Assembly (NCBI GenBank): GCA_039028635.1
Contig: JBCCHV010000020.1
Span: 1 to 64,000, forward strand
Reading direction: 5' to 3'
DNA: 64,000 bases
Origin: Acidobacteriota bacterium
GTDB lineage: Bacteria > Acidobacteriota > Thermoanaerobaculia > Multivoradales > JBCCEF01
Shown here: positions 1-9,613 of the stretch, piece by piece
Layout: every line of letters begins with the position of its first letter
How positions within the stretch are numbered: the stretch's first letter is position 1
Made by a program: the position numbers and the translations under genes
The notes under the pieces: model-generated
What the model was told of the DNA's origin: nothing
Databases searched by the model: none
What the model saw: the letters and a program-made list of their open reading frames with translations, nothing else

Positions 1-130
1 CGCTACTTTCCCCCCGGGGCACCCGTTTTTTCCCGTGGGGGCCACCGCCCCCCTTACACCGCGCCCCGCCCCGCCCCAACCCGCCGGTTTTTGGGCCCAC
101 CTCCCCCGCGGGGGGGGCCTGCCCCCCCCC
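1..130. other. GC-rich low-complexity window edge
   Basis: This stretch has runs of C and G up to about ten bases and little codon structure. An ORF running through it would encode a proline/glycine-rich peptide with no recognisable features, so I do not call a gene. It could be a degenerate intergenic repeat or a poorly resolved contig end; the sequence alone cannot separate these. Confidence 0.4.
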
Positions 131-200
131 GAGCCGGGGGCGCCGAGCCCTCCCGGGCTCAGTCGCAGGTTGCCGATGACTTTTTCCGCAACCTGCTAGC
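131..200. repeat. Dispersed hairpin repeat, copy 1
   Basis: A GC-rich segment is followed by a perfect 9-bp inverted repeat, GCAGGTTGC (165-173) and GCAACCTGC (188-196), with a 14-base loop. A closely similar element, including the GC-rich prefix, the hairpin and the trailing CTAG, lies at 28815-28882. Copy 1 sits just beyond the 3' end of the esterase-like gene. The structure is REP/MITE-like. It could also act as a terminator, but there is no T-tract on the gene strand. Confidence 0.6.
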
Positions 201-275
201 AGGATCGAGCGTTCAGGTCGTGCGGCCGCCGCGGCTGGAGCCAGCCATTCGGAGAGCCACTCGGCCCGCTGGAGA

Positions 276-1565
276 TCAGGGCTCCGCCGAGGCGCCGGAC
301 TTTCGGCTCAGGATGCTCTCTTCGAGGGATCGCAAGTGATCTTCGTAGCGGTCCGAGTCCGAGCTCGCCGTTCTTCTGGCGACCTCGAGCCCTTGCCGAC
401 CGACGGTCAGAGCTTGGGTCGGCTGCGAGGCCTCGAGGGCGAAGGCGAGATGGAGGTAAGAACGCGGGTCCGAGGGATAGAGATCCACCCAACGGCGGAG
501 CACCTGGAGCGCCTCTTCGGACCGTCCCTGGCGGTCCAACCTCGAGGCGAGGCCGCGCAGGCAGTTGACGCTGAAGAAGCGATCTCCGAGCGGAACGACG
601 GGAAATCCATAGCGAGCCGAGAGGGCGTCGAAGTGGGCCTCGAGATTGGCCAGCGCGGCAGCATCCCCATCGAGAAAAGACACATAGCGCGGATCCCACT
701 CCTCCGGCGGGAAGATCAGATTCAGCGCCGAGGTCACCGCCGGCAACACCGTGGCGTAGGCCGCACCAGGGACGACCTCGGCCTGGAAAACCAGGCCCTT
801 GGCCAGGAACGGTTGAAGGCGCTTCTCGAAACTCTCCAGGGCGGTACCGATCTCCTCGCGCGCCCGGAAGTTCGATTCCGCCGAGCTCAGATACAGCCAC
901 GCCCGACGATCTGGCTTCTGCTCGAGAGCTCCCACCAGAGCGTCGGCCAACAAACCGGCCTCGGGATAGAGCTTGTCCAGGCTGCCTCCGGCCACCATCG
1001 CGACATGGACCTGGAACAGCTCCGGCGAGCGCCAAAAGCTGTGCAGGGCAAAGGCCGCCGTCGGGGAGACGCCGAACACCAGGCGAAAGTCGGCGAGGCG
1101 AAAGCTCGAGGCCAGATAGGGAACCAACTCCCCTTCCAGAAACTGGAGATACTGATCTTCTCGACCGCCAAATCCACTTGGCTTGCCGTCTCGGCCGAGA
1201 AACCTGGGCGACATTCCCAAGCGATCGCCGGTGTGATTGGGCACGCCCACGACGACCGCCTCGGGCATGCGTCCGACCGCCGCGAGGTGATCGGCGACCG
1301 CCGCGACAGTCTCGAAGATCAGCTCGCCATCGAGCACGAAGATCACCGGATAGGAGCGAGCCGGGGCACTCTGGCGGTAGCTGGCCGGCAGTCGCACATC
1401 GACGTACCGCTCCTCGCCCAAGGCCTGGGATGCCAGGACGTGACGCTCTGCGAAGGTCAGAGGTGTCGCCGGAGCTACCCCTTGGCTCGCCTTCGGAGGA
1501 TCGGCGAACGCAGACAGGGAGACGCCGGCTGCAAAGATCACGACCAGAAAGGTGCTGACTCTCAT
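276..1565 (-). CDS. Secreted esterase-like alpha/beta hydrolase with C-terminal TPR-like tail
   Basis: The 429-residue product starts at an ATG with a GAGGG site upstream. A signal peptide of about 21 residues is followed by a fold typical of the esterase D/enterochelin-esterase group (a PVIFVLDGE strand early on). The nucleophile elbow reads G-V-S167-P-T rather than the usual GxSxG, so the second glycine is missing. The last ~80 residues contain a helix pair resembling a tetratricopeptide repeat (EEALQVLRRWVDLYPSDPRS), a layout common in periplasmic putative esterases. It is probably an exported hydrolase with unknown substrate. The family call is moderately secure; activity is uncertain because of the altered elbow. 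Confidence 0.72.
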   Translation of the reverse strand: MRVSTFLVVIFAAGVSLSAFADPPKASQGVAPATPLTFAERHVLASQALGEERYVDVRLPASYRQSAPARSYPVIFVLDGELIFETVAAVADHLAAVGRMPEAVVVGVPNHTGDRLGMSPRFLGRDGKPSGFGGREDQYLQFLEGELVPYLASSFRLADFRLVFGVSPTAAFALHSFWRSPELFQVHVAMVAGGSLDKLYPEAGLLADALVGALEQKPDRRAWLYLSSAESNFRAREEIGTALESFEKRLQPFLAKGLVFQAEVVPGAAYATVLPAVTSALNLIFPPEEWDPRYVSFLDGDAAALANLEAHFDALSARYGFPVVPLGDRFFSVNCLRGLASRLDRQGRSEEALQVLRRWVDLYPSDPRSYLHLAFALEASQPTQALTVGRQGLEVARRTASSDSDRYEDHLRSLEESILSRKSGASAEP

Positions 1566-1747
1566 CGACAGGCCCTCACAAAAGCCGCCGAGCCGGATCA
1601 CCGACGGCAAAGCGCCCGGATGCTACGCGGTGCAGCGGACAAAGTCCTGTTGCACTTGCAAGGAGTTGTGAAGGTTCTGTGAATCCGTTCCGAACAGAGT
1701 TTTGAGCGACGCTTTCGGATCTGCTCCCCGAGGTCCAGTTCCTGCGC

Positions 1748-2374
1748 CTAAGGCAGGAGTCGACGCAGAGCCCGCAGGCCGTCGTTCCAGCGATGCCCGA
1801 GGGCGCGCAGGAAGGCGAGGGAGCGCAGGAACGGCATGCGCTGATCGTCGGTGCGATCCGTCTCGAGATGGGTGAGCCAGCGGCCGGAGTCCGATTCACG
1901 GGCCGCGAGAGCGCGAGCCTGCTGGCTCAGGCGCGGCCCCTGATCGGCGAGGGTCGGCACCAGGCCGTGGCGCCGAGCCAGGCGCTGGGCGCGGTCCGAA
2001 TCGAAGCCGAGGAGGCGGAAGAAGGACTCGCGCGGGTCCGCTTCCTGACCCGCGTCGGTACCGGCCTCGACGGCGTCCGGCTGCGGCGCCGGCAACCCCA
2101 CTTCGGCGAACAGCGGCGGCGCGGCGTCGAGCTGCAAGACGCGGAAGGACGGACCCGTCGGCCGCTGCGGGAAGCGCGCCCAGAAGCCGGACAGTGGCTG
2201 GCTCGCGCCGCGGGTGGGATCGAGAAGCTCGAAGATGCCGTAGCTCGGCGCCGCTTCGAAGACCGTCGCCGCCGGATGATGGACCGACTTCTCCGCGGCA
2301 CGACTCACCTCGGCGCTCCAGGACACCAGGCCCGGTGCCGCCGGTGAACGACCAGTGATCCTCGGAGAATTCAT
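1748..2374 (-). CDS. Hypothetical protein
   Basis: I do not recognise this 208-residue protein. The ATG at 2374 has a GGGAGG site eight bases upstream and is preferred over the in-frame start 21 bases earlier. There is no signal peptide or membrane segment. The N-terminal half is rich in Pro, Ala and Ser, and the C-terminal half is Arg- and Leu-rich and probably helical. It lies downstream of another unknown gene on the same strand (2642-3718), separated by 267 bases of AT-rich and then GC-hairpin sequence, so it probably has its own promoter. Confidence 0.6.
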   Translation of the reverse strand: MNSPRITGRSPAAPGLVSWSAEVSRAAEKSVHHPAATVFEAAPSYGIFELLDPTRGASQPLSGFWARFPQRPTGPSFRVLQLDAAPPLFAEVGLPAPQPDAVEAGTDAGQEADPRESFFRLLGFDSDRAQRLARRHGLVPTLADQGPRLSQQARALAARESDSGRWLTHLETDRTDDQRMPFLRSLAFLRALGHRWNDGLRALRRLLP

Positions 2375-2641
2375 CGCTGGGCCTCCCAACGTCAATATGA
2401 ATATAACTATATCAAAAATATGAAGATGGCAATACGTCTTCTGTCAGGAGTGAGCTGCATCCTGCGCTGCCGACGCCTCGCGGGGCCGTCTGCCAAGGGC
2501 CCCCGAGTAACGATCCGGGCGCACCGGCAGAAGCCACCGACCCCATTCAGGGCGCCCCTCGGCCGGGCGCCCCTCGGCCGGGCACCCTCGCCGGGGGCCC
2601 CTTCAGGGGCCCCGGGGACGAAGCGGGGATTGGCGCAGCGA
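2375..2641. repeat. Intergenic region with 15-bp direct repeat and GC hairpin
   Basis: From about 2549 the 15-base unit GCGCCCCTCGGCCGG occurs twice in tandem. It is followed by a perfect 8-bp hairpin, GGGGCCCC-TTCA-GGGGCCCC (2594-2613). The side nearest the gene that starts at 2374 is strikingly AT-rich (2391-2422), which would suit its promoter on the minus strand. The GC-rich part resembles, in inverted orientation, the prefix of the hairpin repeat at 28815-28882. Confidence 0.45.
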
Positions 2642-3718
2642 CTAAGGGTCGCCGATGACGAGCTGACGCAGACGAGCGGCCAGCAGATCGCCGGCGAGGT
2701 GGGTCAGCAGAAGACAGCCTTCGTCTCCGATGTCACCTTCCGGCAGCATGCCCTCGGCCATCAGCTCCGGTCGCGGAACGGTCCGGCAGAGCACGCGGTT
2801 GTCCGAGGCACCGAGGAAGAGCAGATGATCTCGCCGATCCTGCTCCGGCGTGGCGCCGAAACGACTCGCCTCGAGCTCGACCCCGCACCCCGAGAGCAAG
2901 GCTTCGGCCCAAGGGCGATAGGTGCGGCTGAGTCGCACTTTGCCGTCCGCGGCATCGAGGACCCCACTCGCACAGAGGCCCTCGAGCACCTGGCGACCGC
3001 GGCCGGCGTCGCCGAGGGCTTCCGTCAGGCGGGCGAGGGCGCGCCGCCGAGCCAAGGCCACCACTTCCCCACCCTCGCGAGCTCTTGCCAGCCGATCTTC
3101 GAGGGGCCACAGAGCCACCAGCCACTCGACGATCGCGGGCCACAGGGCGACGGCGGACTCGGGCGCCGCGGGCACCTCGCTGGCGAGGTTCTGGTGAAGG
3201 GCCGACACCAGGGCGGTCCGCCGGATCGGCGGCCCCACCCGCAGCGCGACCCCGCGCGTCCGGGATTCACGGGCCGGCAGCACCACGACTTCGCCGACCG
3301 CCGCCTCGTCACCGGCGAGATAGAGCTGCACCGTGCTGGTCGCCCGGCCATCGTTTCGTAGGCCCATCCGCAAGCGGCCCTCGGGTCGGGCGATGATCGC
3401 CAGGGCGCGCAGCAGCTCGCGACCGTGGACGGCCCCACCACTGGCGCTACCAAAGGTCCGCAAAACGTCGCCACCGGGCAGCAGCCCCTTTCTCTGCAGC
3501 GAGGCGAGGGCGAGGGCTCGTTCTTCGGCGCAGAACTCGGTGGCGAGCTCGGCGATGGCGGACAGCGGGCTGCGATCCGACGGGGCGAGGACACCACGCT
3601 CCGCCAGACAGCACAATTCACCGGCCTGCAAGAGCGCCGGCACGATATCGAAAGGATCCACTTCGCGGCGAGAGGGCCTGGCGGCCACCGTCGAAGACTT
3701 CCGTTCTGGTCTCAACAT
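2642..3718 (-). CDS. Hypothetical protein, faintly EspG-like
   Basis: The 358-residue product starts at an ATG with a GGAGAGGAG site. The longer in-frame start is unlikely because the promoter-like sequence at 3783-3811 lies inside it. There is no signal peptide or membrane helix. The order of elements (a helical N-terminus, an ALAIIARPEGRLRMGL strand segment, a ligand-like beta sheet, then a GVALRVGPP strand and a helix) faintly recalls EspG-type secretion chaperones. This is a visual impression only, with no diagnostic motif. The gene is divergent from the LysM/nuclease-like gene at 4076 and shares its 357-base upstream region. Confidence 0.6.
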   Translation of the reverse strand: MLRPERKSSTVAARPSRREVDPFDIVPALLQAGELCCLAERGVLAPSDRSPLSAIAELATEFCAEERALALASLQRKGLLPGGDVLRTFGSASGGAVHGRELLRALAIIARPEGRLRMGLRNDGRATSTVQLYLAGDEAAVGEVVVLPARESRTRGVALRVGPPIRRTALVSALHQNLASEVPAAPESAVALWPAIVEWLVALWPLEDRLARAREGGEVVALARRRALARLTEALGDAGRGRQVLEGLCASGVLDAADGKVRLSRTYRPWAEALLSGCGVELEASRFGATPEQDRRDHLLFLGASDNRVLCRTVPRPELMAEGMLPEGDIGDEGCLLLTHLAGDLLAARLRQLVIGDP

Positions 3719-4075
3719 CAATCGCTCCTCTCCAGTCGGGATCCCCCCTCCCTCAGGCTGTAGAGCGAAACTCAGGTGCGCATGTCTATCGAATCCAGTC
3801 GCTCGTGTCAATTCCTGCATACCTTTCCAAGAGTGAAAAAACGCAGCCATCGCATTGCTTTTATAGAAAAATTTCAATAAACTAGTTTATCTCCGCCACC
3901 CACCCTTCGCGGCCGTTCCCTGAAGGTTGGGAGCTCGAGCTCTCTCGCCAGCCGATGAAGCTGGACGCGGAGAGTTCGGTGGTCCAGTCACGGCCACCTC
4001 CCGATGGCAAGCTTCTCGTGCCGTGGACGGCTGGATCGGCGACAAACCCCGCGATGACACCCGGAGGCCTCGGCC
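3719..4075. promoter_or_regulatory. Divergent intergenic region (357 bp)
   Basis: This region separates two divergently transcribed genes. It holds an AT-rich core around 3838-3892 containing the palindrome AAACTAGTTT, and a sigma70-type promoter on the minus strand (annotated separately). I see no small gene with a ribosome binding site in it. Confidence 0.45.
3783..3811 (-). promoter_or_regulatory. Sigma70-like promoter
   Basis: On the minus strand a perfect -35 TTGACA (3806-3811) is followed after exactly 17 bases by TAGACA (3783-3788) as a weak -10. It would give a leader of about 60 bases before the ATG at 3718. Confidence 0.4.
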
Positions 4076-6484
4076 ATGGTCCAGCCCGTCGGCGCCAACC
4101 CTTCTTCCTCCAACGCCATTCCGGCGGCAACCCTCTCGGTCACCGTGCAAGCCGGCCAAACGCTGGCGGATATCGCCGCCCAGAACGGCACCACCTCGGC
4201 GAGCCTGCTGCGCGCCAACCCCCAGCTTTCGGACTCCACGCCGCTGGTGGCGGGTCAGCGCCTCGCCCTGCCCTCACCGACGACCACGGCGCGGGTCGAC
4301 ATCGCCGACGGCAGCCTCGGTCCCGGGCCCCAACGGAGTCCGCGCGGCGGTGCCCTGCCCGGTTCGGCAGCGAATGGCGGTCATCAGAACACCGCCTCAC
4401 CGCCGCCAGGCGCACCGACCGCTAGCCCTCCGACCGGCCCCGTCAGCTCGACCAATCCGACGGGAGTGACCTCCGGCCCGGTGCCGAACAACGGTGCCCC
4501 ACCGAGTCCCACCGCTCCCGGCGGCGGCACTCCGTCCCCCCCGGTCGGCGGCAATCCCGGCGCGCCCTCCACACCGCTGTCTCCGGGCGAGCCGGGAGCT
4601 CCCCAGGCTCGCCCTTCGGTCGGGGTGACGTCCCCAGCGGTGCCCTCTCCCGGCGGCTCGCAAGGCACCGGCGGCGGCCCCAACGCTCCCCTCGCCGGCG
4701 GCCAGCCAACGGCCCGGCCCTCGATCGGCGTCACCTCGGGACCGCTCCCGGCGGGCACGCCGACGGCGGGAGGGCCGAGTGCCAACCCGACGGCGGGCGC
4801 GCCGCGGGCGCAGCCCTCGGTGGGAGTGACCTCCGGCCCGATTCCCGGCGGCGTCGGGCCCAACGCCCCCATCGCCGGCGGCCCGCCAACCGCCCAGCCC
4901 TCGATCGGCGTCACCTCGGGGCCCATCCCCACCGCGGCCGGACTTCCACCCGGCAATCCGGGAGCGATCAAGATCGATCCCCCGGCCCTGCCCCCGGGGA
5001 CCTGGACGCCGCCGCCCCTAGCCTCCGCACCAGCAGCGACGGTCGCCCTCAGTGGCCTGCGGGGAGAAGCGGCCCCCGGACCTCAGACGCCGGTTCCGCT
5101 CCTCGCGCCGGGATCCTCCGGGGAGGCGGCGCTCCGCTCCCCGACGGCACCGCCGTTTCAGCCGCCGGCAAAAAGTGTGGTGACGGTACCGACGAGCCCG
5201 GGACCGGCCGCCCCCGGCAACCCACCGGTGAGCAGCCAGCACGTCGTCCCGAGGGCAGAGAGCGGTCGGCCGGCCGGGGTCACCGTCGGCGAGGGCGACG
5301 TCGGTCTTCAGCGGGCCCTCGACGAGGGACCCGTCCGCCAGGCCCGGCAACTGGCGGAAACCGACCCCCGCGGTCTCGAACGCCTGCTGCAAAGGACCCA
5401 CGGGAGGTTTGTGGACGCGGCCGTTCTGCAGCGTTTGATCGCCCTGGCGCGGGCCGGTCGTTGGCCGACGCCGGCGCGCCTGGCCTTCGTCAACTCGACC
5501 CTCCTGCAAGGCGCCCCGGTGGCCTATGCTTCGCATCAGGGAGGAACAGTCCTGCTCAACGCCAGCCTCCGCAACACGCCGGCCGGACTGACCGCCGCCC
5601 TCGGCGAGGCGGCGGCACGTCACCTCGACCGCTCCCTGGGGGTGCCGCGCGTGCCGCTGCAGCCGGGTCGCGCTCTGCTCAGCGGCCTGGCCGGCGCGGC
5701 CACGGCACCGCGAGCGCCGGAGATCGCCCGCTCGGTGGTGGCTTGGAGCGGCCAGGTACTCGACGTAGAGGTCGCCTCGCCGGCGATCGGAGCCTGGCTC
5801 ACCCGCGCCGCCAGCAGCTCGCGAGTAGAAGGCTTCATCAACTACGCCATCGCCGCCCTGGTCGGCGCTCCCACCGGCATCTGGTCTCAACGTGATGCGC
5901 CGGTGCCGATGCTCGAAGCCCTCGAGACGCAAGGGGCCGGCGACGGCCTTGGGCGCTTTCGCGAGGCCATGGACGACGTCATCGAAGTGGTCGCCGGCCT
6001 CGCCCGCCAGGGAGTTCCCGGCGCGGCCCGCCTGCAGGCCAGCCTCGAGGGGGCCCGCGACGCCCTGCTGACCGCCCTCGAGGTCGGCGACCTGCGCCGC
6101 GCCCGGGCCCTGTTCGGCGGCGCCCTCGGCCACCTGCGCGAAGGGCAGGTCGCCGCTCACCTCCAGGCCCGCGGTGCACGCATCACCTACTTCGGCCAAC
6201 CGGTCGAGGTCACCGGCGGCCATCAGGCCTCGGAGATCGACGTCGCCGCCCGGCTCGGCGAAGAGCGCCTCTACGCCACCGTGCTGGCGGGCCAGCGGGG
6301 CGCCCGCAAGGTGGCCGACGCCGGCTGGCGCAAGCTCGTCGAGCTGACCGACGAGGTGCTGCGCTTCGCCGCCCGGGAGGGGGCTCGCCTGACCTTCTTC
6401 GTCGACGTCCTGTCGCCGGACTTGCAGGGCTTCTTGACTTCGCGCGGCATCGAGACCCAAAGCAACGCCGGGTGGGTGAGCTGA
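4076..6484 (+). CDS. LysM / Pro-rich repeat protein with nuclease-like C-terminus (candidate toxin)
   Basis: The 802-residue product starts at an ATG with a GGAGG site. Residues 22-66 form a LysM domain (VQAGQTLADIAAQNG ... AGQRLALP), but there is no signal peptide. Residues ~70-400 are a Pro/Gly/Thr-rich linker carrying five variants of the motif PS(I/V)GVTSGP(I/L/V)P. A helical region follows, and the last ~110 residues have the order expected of a PD-(D/E)xK nuclease-like fold: G..VAAHL, then EIDVAARL, then a strand, helix and strand. The E-x-K catalytic pair is not visible where expected. The organisation (peptidoglycan-binding head, long linker, variable nuclease-like tail) and the gene one base downstream suggest a polymorphic-toxin-like protein. 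This is inference. Confidence 0.65.
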   Translation: MVQPVGANPSSSNAIPAATLSVTVQAGQTLADIAAQNGTTSASLLRANPQLSDSTPLVAGQRLALPSPTTTARVDIADGSLGPGPQRSPRGGALPGSAANGGHQNTASPPPGAPTASPPTGPVSSTNPTGVTSGPVPNNGAPPSPTAPGGGTPSPPVGGNPGAPSTPLSPGEPGAPQARPSVGVTSPAVPSPGGSQGTGGGPNAPLAGGQPTARPSIGVTSGPLPAGTPTAGGPSANPTAGAPRAQPSVGVTSGPIPGGVGPNAPIAGGPPTAQPSIGVTSGPIPTAAGLPPGNPGAIKIDPPALPPGTWTPPPLASAPAATVALSGLRGEAAPGPQTPVPLLAPGSSGEAALRSPTAPPFQPPAKSVVTVPTSPGPAAPGNPPVSSQHVVPRAESGRPAGVTVGEGDVGLQRALDEGPVRQARQLAETDPRGLERLLQRTHGRFVDAAVLQRLIALARAGRWPTPARLAFVNSTLLQGAPVAYASHQGGTVLLNASLRNTPAGLTAALGEAAARHLDRSLGVPRVPLQPGRALLSGLAGAATAPRAPEIARSVVAWSGQVLDVEVASPAIGAWLTRAASSSRVEGFINYAIAALVGAPTGIWSQRDAPVPMLEALETQGAGDGLGRFREAMDDVIEVVAGLARQGVPGAARLQASLEGARDALLTALEVGDLRRARALFGGALGHLREGQVAAHLQARGARITYFGQPVEVTGGHQASEIDVAARLGEERLYATVLAGQRGARKVADAGWRKLVELTDEVLRFAAREGARLTFFVDVLSPDLQGFLTSRGIETQSNAGWVS

Positions 6485-6485
6485 A

Positions 6486-7202
6486 GTGCCGTACCACCCG
6501 ACCTTCGCCTTCTTCGAGACCATCACGCCGCTCAGTACCTTGGCCCCGCTGCTGATCGGACGCCTCGGCGGCCAGCTGCCGGCGGTCGGCATCGAGGTCA
6601 GCAACCCGCGCCGTGACATCCCGCGGCGCCTCGAGTTCGCGGGTCCCGAAGGAGCCCTCGACTTCCTGCGTCGCCACGACGTGGTCACCCGCCGCCTGTG
6701 GATGACCGGGGCCCTGGCTCGGCTCACCGTCTGGTCGCCGGGCCCCGACCTGCTGGGCGTCGATGGCTGGGAATCCCCGATCGGCTCGCAAGCCTCCCCG
6801 GGAGAGCGGCGCCGCCTGGTGCTCGCCCTCCACCAGGTCCTGGCCCACCACTGTGGCGCCCAGCTCATCTACACCAGCGGCCAGGAAGACAGCTACGCCG
6901 GAGAACCGAGTCACGGCAGCCTGGTCCGCCAATGCCGCCAGCATCTCGACCAGGGGGAGAACCTCGCCCCCCTGCTGTTCGAGGAGCTGGCACCTTACTT
7001 CTGGCTGATCACGGCTCGCCAGGGACTGCTGAACGGCAGCGGTCCGAGTGCCGCCTTCGAGCAGATCCGGCGGACCGACGGTTTCGACAGCTTCGAGAAC
7101 TTCACCGACCGTCCGCTGTTCCTCCGCCAGCCCGAGCTCGTCCCCGGATCCGCCGACGAGCGGTCGTCCCCGAGGGAAGGTACGACGCAGTCATGGTCCT
7201 AG
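6486..7202 (+). CDS. Hypothetical protein, possible partner/immunity of the LysM protein
   Basis: This 238-residue protein begins at a GTG one base after the stop of the LysM protein, so the two are almost certainly translationally coupled. I do not recognise its family. It has no signal peptide or clear membrane segment; its middle is Trp/Leu-rich (LWMTGALARLTVW) followed by a polar region. A soluble protein directly behind a candidate toxin is what an immunity protein would look like. It could instead be a chaperone or an unrelated cytosolic partner. Confidence 0.6.
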   Translation: MPYHPTFAFFETITPLSTLAPLLIGRLGGQLPAVGIEVSNPRRDIPRRLEFAGPEGALDFLRRHDVVTRRLWMTGALARLTVWSPGPDLLGVDGWESPIGSQASPGERRRLVLALHQVLAHHCGAQLIYTSGQEDSYAGEPSHGSLVRQCRQHLDQGENLAPLLFEELAPYFWLITARQGLLNGSGPSAAFEQIRRTDGFDSFENFTDRPLFLRQPELVPGSADERSSPREGTTQSWS

Positions 7203-7284
7203 CGAAGTGAGCTGAAGCGCCGGTCGGGCTGCCGATGAATGATGCGACGGTCGCGCACCGGCGCACCGGTGCGCCTCGGCGACC

Positions 7285-7860
7285 TCAGAGAGGACGCAGG
7301 GCGAGAGGCCCAGAGCCACGTCCGCGGCGCAAACGCCGAGGCGCCTGGGTGTTGCTGACGGTGGCTTCGACGGTGACTTCGCGGCCGGCCCGCGGCAGGA
7401 CCGTCGCAAGCCGGTCGAGGGAGATGCCGCGCAGCTCGCCGGCCGCCAGGCCAAACTCCAGGCGAACCTTCTGCATCTGCATTCCGGACAAGGTGAGATA
7501 GGCGAGCTGGGCCTCGATGGTGACCCGGTCGCCGGCGCGAGACGAGGTCAGGACGACACTCGATGCCATCGGCTCGGAGGAGGCGAAGAGTACGCTCTTG
7601 CCACCCTCCTCGAGGCGGAGGTCCACCTTCTCCACCACCCCTTCGTACTGGCGGTCGGAGCCATCCGTACGGCCGCCGGCGCCGCCGGCAATCTCGAGAC
7701 GGCCCTGCATCAGGCTGAAGCCCCGCGGCTGGGGAACATCGAAGACCAGCTCGAAGCGCTCGGCCTGGCCCGGCACGGCGCAGGCCAACGTCAACAGGCA
7801 AACGGTGAGAGCCGGCAGGCGCAGACCACCGGCAGTGAGCCCAGCATTCAATAGATTCAT
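7285..7860 (-). CDS. Small secreted protein
   Basis: The 191-residue product has an N-terminal signal sequence (hydrophobic stretch ending near AVPGQA), so it is probably exported. The mature part is rich in beta-strand-like alternating residues (FELVFDVPQP, VEKVDLRLEE, VTIEAQLAYL) and ends in an Arg-rich tail. I do not recognise a family. The ATG at 7860 is chosen because it directly precedes the signal peptide; there is no strong ribosome binding site. It is convergent with the 6486 gene, and a tandem repeat lies upstream. Confidence 0.6.
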   Translation of the reverse strand: MNLLNAGLTAGGLRLPALTVCLLTLACAVPGQAERFELVFDVPQPRGFSLMQGRLEIAGGAGGRTDGSDRQYEGVVEKVDLRLEEGGKSVLFASSEPMASSVVLTSSRAGDRVTIEAQLAYLTLSGMQMQKVRLEFGLAAGELRGISLDRLATVLPRAGREVTVEATVSNTQAPRRLRRGRGSGPLALRPL

Positions 7861-7943
7861 GGCGACAATTCTATTCCACGACGCTCCCGTCGGGGAGCCC
7901 CGCATGAGGCTGAGGCGGCAGCAGAGGCGCCGAGGTCGGGCTT

Positions 7944-8018
7944 GCCCTGGACGGGGCCGCCCTGGACGGGGCCGCCCTGGACGGGGCCGCCCTGGACGGG
8001 GCCGCCCTGGACGGGGGT
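7944..8018. repeat. 15-bp tandem repeat, five units
   Basis: The unit GCCCTGGACGGGGCC is repeated at 7944, 7959, 7974, 7989 and 8004, the last copy diverging at its end. The array lies between the secreted-protein gene and purA. The 18-base junction of two units, read on the other strand, is identical to 28780-28797 just upstream of the hairpin repeat there. There are no spacers, so it is not CRISPR. Confidence 0.85.
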
Positions 8019-8110
8019 GCCGGCCGGCGGCGAGGCGAACGATATCTGCGTCGCCCGACCGCGTAGGCGAGGCAGGCGCCTGAAATCACTCCGTGACGAG
8101 CAGCCGTCTG

Positions 8111-9451
<1,341 letters not shown>

Positions 9452-9613
9452 GAACACTCCTCGTCTCTTGCCACCATCCGCGAACCGAAACGAGGATCGT
9501 AGCAGGAGGTGACGAGCAGCGCCAAGGCGAGTTTCTGCTAGCATTCGATCGGTTCGCGCAATGCCCTCCACGGGCCCTCCGGAGCCCGCGATCACGGGCT
9601 CGGCACCCCGGCC

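Noticed and set aside
91-339. 82-residue plus-strand ORF at the window start
   Set aside because: It runs through low-complexity sequence and the hairpin repeat, overlaps the esterase 3' end, and has no ribosome binding site.
7944-8018. Possible CRISPR array
   Set aside because: Units are contiguous, with no spacers, and no cas gene is nearby.
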